Positions 7,298 to 16,375 of a stretch of DNA of 32,505 nucleotides are shown in pieces. Numbering within the stretch: position 1 is the first letter of the stretch; the number at the start of each line of letters is the position of its first letter. A model generated the notes under the pieces. It made no database searches. It was not told where the DNA came from and saw nothing but the letters and a program-made list of their open reading frames with translations. The DNA is from Alphaproteobacteria bacterium (GTDB taxonomy: Bacteria > Pseudomonadota > Alphaproteobacteria > GCA-2731375): the NCBI GenBank assembly GCA_028824965.1, contig JAPKBD010000011.1:1-32505 (forward strand), written 5' to 3'. The translations under genes and the position numbers were made by a program.

Positions 7298-9633
7298 GTA
7301 TCGGCGCCAGCGTCCCAAGGGATCGGGCCAAGCGGTTATTGCTGGGCCGGGGTCAGTTTGTCGATGATATTCAGCTGCCCCGTATGGTGCATCTGGCCTT
7401 TGTCCGCAGCCCCTACGCCCATGCCCGCATTGAAGCAATCGGGACGGCGGAGGCAATGGCGCTACCCGGCGTCATAGCGGTCTACACAGCGGATGATCTG
7501 GAGGCCGCGGTTTCATCCTGGCGGCCGGAACACAAACTGTTTCCAACCATGGCCGCACCGGAGCAATTTGCCCTGGCCAAGGGCACCGCGCGCTGGCAGG
7601 GCGAGGCTGTCGCCGCCGTCATTGCCGAAAGCCGCGCCCAGGCAGAAGATGGCGCGGAGCAGGTGGCGGTCACCTGGCATGAACTACCAGCAGTTACGGA
7701 TGCTAATGCAGCCTTGGCCCCGGATGCGCCGATCCTGCATGACGACATGACGTCCAACCTCGCCTTCACAACAGAGGTGGTGGCGGGCGATGTGGCGGTG
7801 GCATTCGGGCAGGCCGCTCATGTGGTTGAAGAACATTTCCGCTTTCACCGCCATTCCGGTGTCAGTCTGGAACCCCGTGGTATCATCGCGGAGTTTGAAC
7901 CCGGCGAAAGCCGCCTGACCGTGCACCAATCTCATCAGACCCCGCATCAACAACAGGACCTGTATGCCCGCCTGATGGGGCTGCCGGAACACAAAGTACG
8001 GGTGATCTGTCCTGATGTGGGCGGGGCCTTTGGCCTGAAACATCACCTAATGGCTGATGAACTGGTCGCCTGTGTGGCTGCGCGGCTGTCGGGGCGGCCG
8101 GTTAAATTTATCGCTGATCGGCTGGAAAGCTTCCTCGCTGACATTCACTGCCGGGATCATGAGGTGCATGCCCGCATGGCCTTTTCCGCGATAGGTGAGA
8201 TCCTTGGGATCGAGGTCGATGATCTGTTCAATGCCGGGGCCTATGGCCAATATCCCCGCACCTCCATCGCGGAAGGCAATCAGATTACCCGCCTGACCGG
8301 CGCGCCTTATAGACATGAGCATTACCGGGCCGGTCTGCGCATGGCCTTTTTGAACAAAAGCATTCTGGGCCATATCCGGTCCGTCGGGCACCCCATCGCC
8401 TGTGCCGTAACGGAACGCTTGGTGGATATGGGTGCGACCGAACTGAAACTGGATCCTATCGAAATCCGGCGGATGAACTATTTGGCGGATGATGATTTTC
8501 CCAGAACCTCCTCAGGCGGTGTTGATTTCGAAAACCTGTCCTTCAACGGTTGCCTGGATAAAGCGGTGGAGATGTTCGACGTGCCGGCATTTCGGGCGGA
8601 GCAGGCAAACCTTCGCAACGAGGGCATTTATCGTGGCATTGGCATCGCCACGTTCGTTGAACTCACCGCCATTGGCCCGGAATATTACGGCGAAGGCGGC
8701 CAGCATATCTCAGCCCAGGAAACTTGCCTGTTGCGCCTGGAGGGTTCGGGCACCGTGCGTTGCTATACCGGCGTTACGGACCAGGGCCAGGGTATCGACA
8801 CGGGCATACAGCAAGTGGTCGCGGATGTGATGGGCGTTCCCTTGGCTGACATAGAGGTGATCAGTGGGGACAGTGCACTTTGCCCGGTCGGCGGTGGGTC
8901 TTGGGGATCACGGGGCGCGGCCCTGGGCGGTGAGGCCGCGATGCGCGCGGCGCGCACATTGCGGGGCAACATTCTGAATATCGCGGCCAGTCAGTTACAG
9001 AAAGACCCAGGGGATCTGACCATAGACCAAGGCGTGGTCATCGACGCGGCGTCGGGCACATCCCACATGGCGGTGTCAGAGATTGGGCGTATTGGTCATT
9101 TCCAACCCTATAATATCCCGGACGGTATTTCAGCCGACCTAACTGTGGTGGAGCGTTACGGCAGCCGGGACCGCATGTTCCTGGCCGGCAATGGTTTGCA
9201 AATTGCCACTGTTGAAGTGGATATCGATACAGGCATCGTCACACCCCTGCGTCATTTGGTGGTGCATGATTGCGGGCGTATCCTGAACCCTCTGTTGGTG
9301 CGCGAACAAGTCCGCGGCGGCGTTGTCCAGGGGATTGGTGCAGCTTTGTATGAGGAGTTGCGCTATGACGAAGACGGCCATCTGTTGACCGGCAGTTTCG
9401 CCGACTATCTGGTTCCTATGGCGGGTGAAATGCCGGATATCGAAGTCGCCCACATTGAGACGCCCACCAAGACTTCGGAACTGGGCGCGAAAGGTGCCGG
9501 GGAGGCGGGCACCGCAGGTGCAGTGGGTTCGATCCTGAATGCGGTCAACGATGCCATTGCGCCGCTTGAAGCCTCAATTGCCGTAACACCGATTACACCG
9601 CCACGGCTGTTAAAGGCATTGGGGCGGATCTAG
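7294..9633 (+). CDS. molybdenum hydroxylase molybdopterin-binding large subunit (xanthine dehydrogenase family, not a typical CODH)
   Basis: 'AKRLLLGRGQFVDDI', 'VGGAFGLK', 'TDQGQGIDTGIQQVVADVMGVP', C-terminal 'ELGAKGAGEAGTAGAVGSILNAVNDA' with the conserved Glu; ATGA overlap with the 2Fe-2S subunit. Confidence 0.93.
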   Translation: MSIGASVPRDRAKRLLLGRGQFVDDIQLPRMVHLAFVRSPYAHARIEAIGTAEAMALPGVIAVYTADDLEAAVSSWRPEHKLFPTMAAPEQFALAKGTARWQGEAVAAVIAESRAQAEDGAEQVAVTWHELPAVTDANAALAPDAPILHDDMTSNLAFTTEVVAGDVAVAFGQAAHVVEEHFRFHRHSGVSLEPRGIIAEFEPGESRLTVHQSHQTPHQQQDLYARLMGLPEHKVRVICPDVGGAFGLKHHLMADELVACVAARLSGRPVKFIADRLESFLADIHCRDHEVHARMAFSAIGEILGIEVDDLFNAGAYGQYPRTSIAEGNQITRLTGAPYRHEHYRAGLRMAFLNKSILGHIRSVGHPIACAVTERLVDMGATELKLDPIEIRRMNYLADDDFPRTSSGGVDFENLSFNGCLDKAVEMFDVPAFRAEQANLRNEGIYRGIGIATFVELTAIGPEYYGEGGQHISAQETCLLRLEGSGTVRCYTGVTDQGQGIDTGIQQVVADVMGVPLADIEVISGDSALCPVGGGSWGSRGAALGGEAAMRAARTLRGNILNIAASQLQKDPGDLTIDQGVVIDAASGTSHMAVSEIGRIGHFQPYNIPDGISADLTVVERYGSRDRMFLAGNGLQIATVEVDIDTGIVTPLRHLVVHDCGRILNPLLVREQVRGGVVQGIGAALYEELRYDEDGHLLTGSFADYLVPMAGEMPDIEVAHIETPTKTSELGAKGAGEAGTAGAVGSILNAVNDAIAPLEASIAVTPITPPRLLKALGRI

Positions 9634-10400
9634 TCGGCCAGGTTGTCGGCTGTTTCGCGCAATTTCTGTGCCAGGGCTTGGCGTTGCACAACGTCCAACT
9701 GCCCGGCCAATCCGACCGCAACAATGGCCCGGCTGGGCGCACCGGTAGTTTGTGCCATGGGCGCGGCCAGAATAATAATACCGCGAATATAATTACCGTC
9801 GTCAATGGCGAAGCCGTCCCGCCGGGCCGCCTCAATCTCATCCAACCAAACCTGAAACGACGGCGGGTTCTGCCAGCGCAATTCTTCGAAGCGCTTTGCC
9901 AATTCATCCCGGTCCCAGTTGCGCTGGGCCGCGATGCAACGCCCCGTTGCCGAGATTAAGGCCGGGAAATGGCTGCCGATATTAACGTGAATGCTCAAAT
10001 TCAGGCGTGATCGGGCCAAGGCCGCCACCACCATATGGTCATGACTGTCCAGTTCCACGGCGATCGCTGCCACATCGAATTCTGCGGCTATCGCGTTCAG
10101 ATGGGCTTGCGATGCCTGAACGAAACTGCTGCCACCCAACATATTGCGGGCAATACCCAGAACGCCTACACCAAGGCCATAGCGCTTTGTGTTAGGGTCG
10201 AAAGCCACCAGATCCTCGTGCGCCAGGGTACGCAAAATATGTAGCGCCGTACTGGGGATAATATCCAGATCCCTGGCAATGCGGTTCACACCCAAAGGTA
10301 CCTGACTTCGTCCTAGATAGCGTAATATACTAGCTGCACGGCTAACGGCTGTGACCGGGCGGGCAGGTCCTGGTGGTCGTGTGCTATCAGTATTTGTCAT
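9630..10400 (-). CDS. IclR family transcriptional regulator
   Basis: N-terminal wHTH 'AVSRAASILRYLGRSQVPLGVNRIARDLDIIPSTALHILRTLAHEDLVAFD'; C-terminal effector domain 'SATGRCIAAQRNW', 'RRDGFAIDDGNYIRGIIILAAPM'. Confidence 0.93.
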   Translation of the reverse strand: MTNTDSTRPPGPARPVTAVSRAASILRYLGRSQVPLGVNRIARDLDIIPSTALHILRTLAHEDLVAFDPNTKRYGLGVGVLGIARNMLGGSSFVQASQAHLNAIAAEFDVAAIAVELDSHDHMVVAALARSRLNLSIHVNIGSHFPALISATGRCIAAQRNWDRDELAKRFEELRWQNPPSFQVWLDEIEAARRDGFAIDDGNYIRGIIILAAPMAQTTGAPSRAIVAVGLAGQLDVVQRQALAQKLRETADNLAD

Positions 10401-10411
10401 TGATACAATTC

Positions 10412-10427
10412 ATTGTCTATAGACAAT
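10412..10427. promoter_or_regulatory. perfect 16-bp palindrome ATTGTCTATAGACAAT, candidate IclR-family operator
   Basis: Sequence equals its own reverse complement; lies between the divergent IclR (start 10400) and LLM (start 10509) genes. Confidence 0.75.
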
Positions 10428-10438
10428 AGTATTGCACA

Positions 10439-10467
10439 TTGACAACGATGTCTAGTTCCATAATGAT
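10439..10467 (+). promoter_or_regulatory. candidate sigma70-type promoter for the LLM-led block
   Basis: TTGACA (10439-10444), 17-nt spacer, AATGAT (10462-10467, 4/6 match). Confidence 0.5.
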
Positions 10468-10508
10468 TTTGCTGCTGTCAAACCGATGCAAAAAGAGGAA
10501 GCGCCAAA

Positions 10509-11558
10509 ATGAAGTTTGGTATTCTATTCACGTCCCATCCCGATCCGAAGACGGAGGTCTATCCCCATCGTGACATCCATAAGCGGGTGACACGGGAAAT
10601 TGTTGAAGCAGAACAGCTGGGCTTTGATAGCGTCTGGATTGCCGAGCATCATTTTTCCAACCGCTATGGCATTCTGCCTGATCCATTTGCGTATCTAAGC
10701 TATCTGGCCGCGAAAACAACGCGGATCAAGTTGGGCGCAGCCGTGATGGTGGTGCCGCTGCACCATCCCATGCGTATCGTGGAGAACGCCGCCTTTGTCG
10801 ATATTTTAAGCGAAGGGCGCTTTCAGTTGGGCCTCGGCTCCGGCTATCGGCCTTATGAGTTTGAGGGCCTTGGTATTGATTTCGATACCCGGCGCGACCG
10901 CCAGGCCGAGGCGGTGGATCTGATCCTGGACGGCTTCCACAAAAAGCGGGTCAATGCGGACGGCAAATTTTTCAAGTTCAAAATGGATGAAGGGTACGAG
11001 ATTTTTCCACAGCCCATCCAACAACCCCACCCACCCTTTTTCATGGGTGCCGGTACGGAAACCTCACAACAGTTGGCGGCGGAAAAAGGCTTTGGCTTGA
11101 TGCAGGGCTCCCTGCCCTCAATCGAAGTGCTGGGCAAGAACATCGAATTTTATAAAACCCATATGAATTCCGCGCCCGCACCCCTGAACCAGAACCCTGC
11201 CTTTGGGCAGTTCGACGTGGTGCGCATGGTCTATGTGGCCGCCACCGATGCCAAGGCGAAGGAGGAGAGCGAGGCCGCCATCACCTATCATATGAAGACG
11301 TTCCTATCGGGCGACACGGCCGGCTATTTGGGCGACGTCACGGAAAAGGACAATGAGTCGGCATTTGCCTATGACAACCTAGTGGATACAACGATTATCC
11401 ATGGTTCCCCCGATACTGTGATCCGCCGCATTAAGGAGCTGGAGAAAATTGGCATCACCTCGTTGATGCTGCATTATCCGCCCTATTATGGGGTTGAACA
11501 GTGCCTGAATATGCTGCGCCTGTTCGCCAAGGAAGTTATGCCTCATGTTCAGACTTGA
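10509..11558 (+). CDS. LLM class flavin-dependent oxidoreductase (luciferase-like monooxygenase)
   Basis: 'MKFGILFTSH', 'AEQLGFDSVWIAEHHFSNRYGILPDPFAYLSYLAAKTTRIKLGAAVMVVPLHHPMRIVENAAFVDILSEGRFQLGLGSGY'. Confidence 0.93.
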   Translation: MKFGILFTSHPDPKTEVYPHRDIHKRVTREIVEAEQLGFDSVWIAEHHFSNRYGILPDPFAYLSYLAAKTTRIKLGAAVMVVPLHHPMRIVENAAFVDILSEGRFQLGLGSGYRPYEFEGLGIDFDTRRDRQAEAVDLILDGFHKKRVNADGKFFKFKMDEGYEIFPQPIQQPHPPFFMGAGTETSQQLAAEKGFGLMQGSLPSIEVLGKNIEFYKTHMNSAPAPLNQNPAFGQFDVVRMVYVAATDAKAKEESEAAITYHMKTFLSGDTAGYLGDVTEKDNESAFAYDNLVDTTIIHGSPDTVIRRIKELEKIGITSLMLHYPPYYGVEQCLNMLRLFAKEVMPHVQT

Positions 11559-11578
11559 GGGTTGGAGATAGATCGCTT

Positions 11579-12736
11579 GTGACTTGGGGACAAATCAACG
11601 ACGAGACACTGGCGGCAGCCGCTGAATTGATCGGCGTACCGTTGCGCCGGGACCGTATGCAGTGGATTGAGTCCACGACGCGGGACGCCATCCGCCACTT
11701 TGCCTGGGGCATTGGCGACAACAACCCCCTGTGGTTCGATCCAGAATATGCGGCGAAATCACCTGGCGGCACTATTATGGCCCCGCCCTGCATTTTGTAT
11801 GCCGTGGATTCGACCATCGTCGCACCAAAATTGGCCGGCGTGCAATGGATTTATGCCGGCACGGAATGGACCTGGTATGACCACATTCACATCAACGATA
11901 CCTTCAAAGTCGATGTCAGTTTGATCAAACAAGAAGTGAAGACCGGCAAACGGTTTGGCCAGTGGGCCTTGCAGACCGGTGCCCTGTCCTATCGAAATCA
12001 GGACGGAAAACTGATCGCCGAGGCTATCGGCAAATGCGCCCGCACACCCCGTGGTGATGGCAGGAAGCGTAAGGACGGCGAAGAACCCAAAGGTCACATC
12101 GCCCACCGTTACACGCCCGAGGAACTGGCCGATATTGAAGAACAGGTTCTGGCCGAACCGCGCCAGGGGCCGGAGCCGCTCTATTGGGAAGACGTGGATG
12201 TGGGCGCGCATGTGCCGCCCGTGATTAAAGGTCCGCTGACGATTACGGATATCCTGGCCTGGTATTCTGCAGCCCAGGGCGCGCTGCATTACGGTGGGGT
12301 CCATGGCGATGCCCTACGCTATCGCCGTCGCCACGATGACTATCATATTAATGCCGAAACCGGCGCCAAGGATTCTGCCGGGCGCGGCCATCTGGAGGCT
12401 TCAACAGGCCGGGAGGTGGGCATGGGCGGGGCCTATGATGTGGGGCCGCAGCGCATTGCCTGGGGCCAGCATATGCTGACCAACTGGATTGGCGACCACG
12501 GCTTTTTGCATCAGCTGAAGGTCAACGTGCTGCAACCCAACATGGTCGGCGACACGATCTGGTGGCGGGGTGAAGTCGTGGGTAAGCGGCAGGTAGGCAA
12601 CGCAAAATTCCTCGACCTCAAGGTAGAAGCACGCAATCAATCTGACCTGCTGTCAGCCTCGGGCACGGCGGTGGTTGCGCTACCCTCGCGCCAGGACGGC
12701 GCAGTTCCTTTACCACTGCCTCTTGCACCCGCATGA
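11579..12736 (+). CDS. MaoC/FAS1-like dehydratase domain protein (double hot-dog)
   Basis: 'GDNNPLWFDPEYAAKSPGGTIMAPPCILY' N-terminal dehydratase-like pattern. GTG 11579 preferred ('ggttggagatagatcgctt gtg'); the track start 11501 is a GTG inside the LLM gene. Confidence 0.82.
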   Translation: MTWGQINDETLAAAAELIGVPLRRDRMQWIESTTRDAIRHFAWGIGDNNPLWFDPEYAAKSPGGTIMAPPCILYAVDSTIVAPKLAGVQWIYAGTEWTWYDHIHINDTFKVDVSLIKQEVKTGKRFGQWALQTGALSYRNQDGKLIAEAIGKCARTPRGDGRKRKDGEEPKGHIAHRYTPEELADIEEQVLAEPRQGPEPLYWEDVDVGAHVPPVIKGPLTITDILAWYSAAQGALHYGGVHGDALRYRRRHDDYHINAETGAKDSAGRGHLEASTGREVGMGGAYDVGPQRIAWGQHMLTNWIGDHGFLHQLKVNVLQPNMVGDTIWWRGEVVGKRQVGNAKFLDLKVEARNQSDLLSASGTAVVALPSRQDGAVPLPLPLAPA

Positions 12737-14754
12737 GCCAGGACGGGAAAACCCGGCAAGTACCCTTATCCGCAGCCGGCCAAATCTCCATCGCGGCCAG
12801 CAACCGTTCGGCCAGTTACGCCCAGCATTGGCTTAGTATTTTGGGCAGCGGCGACAATGCCGCCGTGTCGAATGCCGACATCGCCATCGTCGGTGGTGAC
12901 ACAGCGTCCGATGCAAACTGTGTCATTCGTCTTTGGGATTTTCAGGTGGGACATCCGGGCTCCGGTGTCCTGGCCTCTGCTGTATCAGGTGCCGCCGCTG
13001 TTATCGGCCACAAAGGCCACCCCGGCGTCCCCCTGCCTGCCGATATGCCCGAAAAATGGTGCGGCATATATGGTGTGATCCTTGCCTTGGCTGAAGTTTG
13101 GCGACAGCGTAATGGCGCGGGCAATGGCGATAGCAAGCTGCGCAAGTCGGTCCAGTACGACGTTTCCGCCGCCGACATCATGCGATCTTTCTCGCTGCAA
13201 AATTCCGGCGGGCCAGCGGAGATGGTCCGTTCCTGGCGGCGTAATGGCCGCTTGTGCGTGGATCATGGCGGCATCTTCCCCATGGGTTTCTACGCCTGCA
13301 AGGACGGTTATGTCGCCCTGTTAGGACGATCCCGGCGGGATTGGCACAATATTCGCCAAGCTATCGGCGATCCGGACTGGGCTAAGGGCGAAGCCTATCA
13401 AGATCCTTTCGCGTTGGCGCGCGATAGCGTGGAGGCCGACAGGTTGTTGGAGGGCACCCTGGCCGGTCTGGGCCGGGATGAATTGTTGCAGCGGGGTTTG
13501 GCCGAGGGCGCTGTGATCGCGCCGGTCTATAGCCAGGCGGAGGCCGCCGGCCGTGGCGTCTTTCGCGATAATTTCATTGTTAATGACACGCCGGGCATGC
13601 CGTTCCAGATACAACCATTGACGGGCGATGTAATAACCGAACGACAGCGGCCTGCCCATGATGACATTGCAGGCTCCCCCTTGGCAGGCCTACGCTGCCT
13701 TGAACTTTGCTGGGTCTGGTCCGGGCCTATGGTGGGGCAGATCCTGGCCGACCTTGGTGCAGAGGTGATCAAGATGGAAGCGCCCGCCCGCTTTGACCTC
13801 TACCGTACCCGTGGCCTGGAAGCGATGCGTAAAAAGATGTCGGAAAAGGCCCGCATCGAGTCTTCTCTGTATTTCCACAGTCTGAACCGCAACAAGGTCG
13901 GCCTGGCCCTGGATTTGAAGCACCCCGACGGACGCAAAACGGCGTTGGAGCTGGCGGCGGTGTCTGATCTGTTGATCGAAAACTTCACAGTCGGCACCAT
14001 GGAACGCCTTGGGCTGGGGTCGGACGATCTTGGCCAGGCCAATCCAACCTTGGTGCAAATGTCCATGAGCGGGCCTGGCAGAGGCTCTGCGGTCGAACAA
14101 CTTCGATCCTACGGCCTGGTGCTCAGTGCCCTGGGCGGGGCCGAAGACCTGATCACCAAGGATGGCGAATTCTTAGGCTCCCCGACATTCTCCCTGTCCG
14201 ACCCGAACGCAGCCGCTTTTGGTGCCATGGGCATTTTGGCGGGCGTCCTGGCGGCAGGTGAAGACGGCACGGGCCGCGCCTTCGACGTTTCCCAGATTGA
14301 AGCAGCCGCAACATTGGCGGCAACCCCGACACCACCCGCAACGAGCCACGATGCCATCATCACAGCGGCCGACGGAACATACATTGCGATCTCCATCCCA
14401 ATTGATGCTGCCAGTGAGGGCTTCGAGGGTTTAAGCCGAAGCGACATCATCGAACGCTGCATAGCATTGGGCGGCCATTGTGCAGACTTATTGGAGCTGG
14501 ATGAAACCGACGAGGCGGCGATCTTTGCCGATTGTTCCGGCTGGCTCCCTTCGACCCACCCCTATACAGGCGATGAAGCATTGGTCGCGGCACCCTGGCG
14601 GGTGAACGGGCAGCGCCCTGGTCTGCGCAAGACCGCACCCTTGTTGGGGGAAGGTGATGATTTCGTCCTGCGCCGGGTTCTCTCCCTGCCCGATGATGAG
14701 ATAGACTCTCTAAAGGCGGCAGGCGTTGTCGGCATTTCCGTACATTTCGACTAA
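12733..14754 (+). CDS. tandem-domain CaiB/BaiF family (class III) CoA transferase
   Basis: Second half 'LAGLRCLELCWVWSGPMVGQILADLGAEVIKMEAPARFD', 'NRNKVGLALDLKHPDGRKTALELAAVSDLLIENFTVGTMERLGLG'; first half 'DVSAADIMRSF', 'GFYACKDGYVALLGRSRRDWHNIRQAIG'. Confidence 0.9.
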   Translation: MSQDGKTRQVPLSAAGQISIAASNRSASYAQHWLSILGSGDNAAVSNADIAIVGGDTASDANCVIRLWDFQVGHPGSGVLASAVSGAAAVIGHKGHPGVPLPADMPEKWCGIYGVILALAEVWRQRNGAGNGDSKLRKSVQYDVSAADIMRSFSLQNSGGPAEMVRSWRRNGRLCVDHGGIFPMGFYACKDGYVALLGRSRRDWHNIRQAIGDPDWAKGEAYQDPFALARDSVEADRLLEGTLAGLGRDELLQRGLAEGAVIAPVYSQAEAAGRGVFRDNFIVNDTPGMPFQIQPLTGDVITERQRPAHDDIAGSPLAGLRCLELCWVWSGPMVGQILADLGAEVIKMEAPARFDLYRTRGLEAMRKKMSEKARIESSLYFHSLNRNKVGLALDLKHPDGRKTALELAAVSDLLIENFTVGTMERLGLGSDDLGQANPTLVQMSMSGPGRGSAVEQLRSYGLVLSALGGAEDLITKDGEFLGSPTFSLSDPNAAAFGAMGILAGVLAAGEDGTGRAFDVSQIEAAATLAATPTPPATSHDAIITAADGTYIAISIPIDAASEGFEGLSRSDIIERCIALGGHCADLLELDETDEAAIFADCSGWLPSTHPYTGDEALVAAPWRVNGQRPGLRKTAPLLGEGDDFVLRRVLSLPDDEIDSLKAAGVVGISVHFD

Positions 14755-14779
14755 AGACAAAAATTGTAGAGGCATAATC

Positions 14780-16375
14780 ATGATCGATATCCTTGGCCGC
14801 ACACCCCATGCGACGACTTTGCGCGACCTGATCGTCATGCGCGCCAGCTATGGCGACAAACCCTATTTGATCTGCCGTGACATCACCCTGACTTACGCAG
14901 ACGCGGACCGCCTCTCAAACCAGGTGGCGAACCGATTGCTGGCCCATGGCATAGGCAAGGGCGATGTGGTCGCCACACTGATGTACAATTCCATTGAGCA
15001 GGCCCTGATCTGGTTCGGCTGTGCAAAACTCGGCGCGATTTACGCATCCCTGAATGTCAGTCTGGTCAAGGATGACATGTGCTACAGCCTGAATGACACA
15101 GGTGCCCAGCTGCTGGTGGTGGATGAAGAATTGGCCCCTGCCTATAACGCCGCGAAGCCGGATTTAACCGGCGACCCGAAGGTATTCGTATTGGGCGATA
15201 CGGGCGCCGTGCCGGGCGCTGCCACCCTGCCTTTCGAAGACCTGATGGGCGGCGATGAAAGCCTGCCGGAGGTAGAGGTCGCCGCCGCCGACCCTATGTG
15301 CATCGTCTATACGGGCGGCAGCACGTCTATGCCCAAAGGCGTTCTGGTATCGCATCTGTATTATATCGCCGCAGCCATCCGCTACGGTGATATTGCCGAG
15401 GCGACGGAGGATGATGTGCATTTCGCCAATTCGCATTTCTTCCACATTGGCGGACAACAGTTCGCCATCACTTCGCCCCTGTACCACGGCATGACGGGGA
15501 TCATGGAAAAATGGTTCTCCGCCTCCAACTACTGGAAGACCATCCGCAAATACGGCGTTACGGTGATCGATCCCCTGGGCACCATGATGGCGGTATTGCT
15601 GCGCGCACCGAAATCTGACCAGGACAAAGAACATAGGGTACGCATCGGCGTTGGCATCGCAGCGGGCCAGGTGCGCCGTGATCTGCGCGATGAGTTTGAA
15701 GAACGGTTTGGCACACCCATGATGGAAGTCTATTCCATGACAGAGATGGGCGTATTGATCTGTAGCGAACGAACCTTTGATCGCCGTCTGGGATCCTGCG
15801 GGCGGCCCCATGGCTGGACAGAGGTGATGATTGTCGATGCGGACGATAACCCGGTGCCCGCCAACACCACGGGACAGATCCTCCTTCGCCCCAAGGTGCC
15901 GAATACCTATATGATTGAATACATCAACAAACCGGCGGAGACGTTGGCGGCCTGGAAGAACCTTTGGTACCACAGCGGCGATCTTGGCTATTTGGATGAC
16001 GACGGATTTGTCTTTTTCGTCGGAAGGGAGGCGCACTGGATCCGCCGTCGGGGCGAAAATGTTTCAGCCTTTGAGGTAGAGAAGGCCATGACGGCCCACC
16101 CTGCCGTAATCGATTGCGCCGTAGTTGGCGTGCCATCCGATATTGGCGAAGAAGACATCAAGGCCTATATCCAGCTGTCGGAAGATGAAGCGACGCCGGA
16201 GCCGATGGAATTGGTGGAATGGTGCCAGGACCGCATCGCCTTTTTCAAGGTCCCCCGGTACATGGAGTTCGTTACCGAATTCCCCCGTACCATGACCAAG
16301 AATGAAATCGCCCGGCATGAACTGCGTGAGCGGGGCGTTGGTGATGCCATTGATGTGTTGCCGGATAACAGGTAA
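14780..16375 (+). CDS. AMP-dependent acyl-CoA synthetase/ligase (CaiC-like ANL superfamily)
   Basis: 'CIVYTGGSTSMPKGVLVSH', 'YSMTEMGVLI', 'WYHSGDLGYLDDDGFVFFVGREAHWIRRRGENVSAFEVE'. Start refined to ATG 14780 (MIDILGRTPHATTLRDL) after 'gtagaggcataatc'. Confidence 0.92.
   Translation: MIDILGRTPHATTLRDLIVMRASYGDKPYLICRDITLTYADADRLSNQVANRLLAHGIGKGDVVATLMYNSIEQALIWFGCAKLGAIYASLNVSLVKDDMCYSLNDTGAQLLVVDEELAPAYNAAKPDLTGDPKVFVLGDTGAVPGAATLPFEDLMGGDESLPEVEVAAADPMCIVYTGGSTSMPKGVLVSHLYYIAAAIRYGDIAEATEDDVHFANSHFFHIGGQQFAITSPLYHGMTGIMEKWFSASNYWKTIRKYGVTVIDPLGTMMAVLLRAPKSDQDKEHRVRIGVGIAAGQVRRDLRDEFEERFGTPMMEVYSMTEMGVLICSERTFDRRLGSCGRPHGWTEVMIVDADDNPVPANTTGQILLRPKVPNTYMIEYINKPAETLAAWKNLWYHSGDLGYLDDDGFVFFVGREAHWIRRRGENVSAFEVEKAMTAHPAVIDCAVVGVPSDIGEEDIKAYIQLSEDEATPEPMELVEWCQDRIAFFKVPRYMEFVTEFPRTMTKNEIARHELRERGVGDAIDVLPDNR

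Noticed and set aside
6003-9633. Aerobic CO dehydrogenase (coxMSL) call
   Set aside because: Subunit order fits, but the AYXCSFR active-site signature of form I CODH is absent; kept as a generic Mo-hydroxylase.
15164-16036. 290-aa minus-strand ORF
   Set aside because: Antisense to the acyl-CoA ligase core motifs; no recognisable domain.
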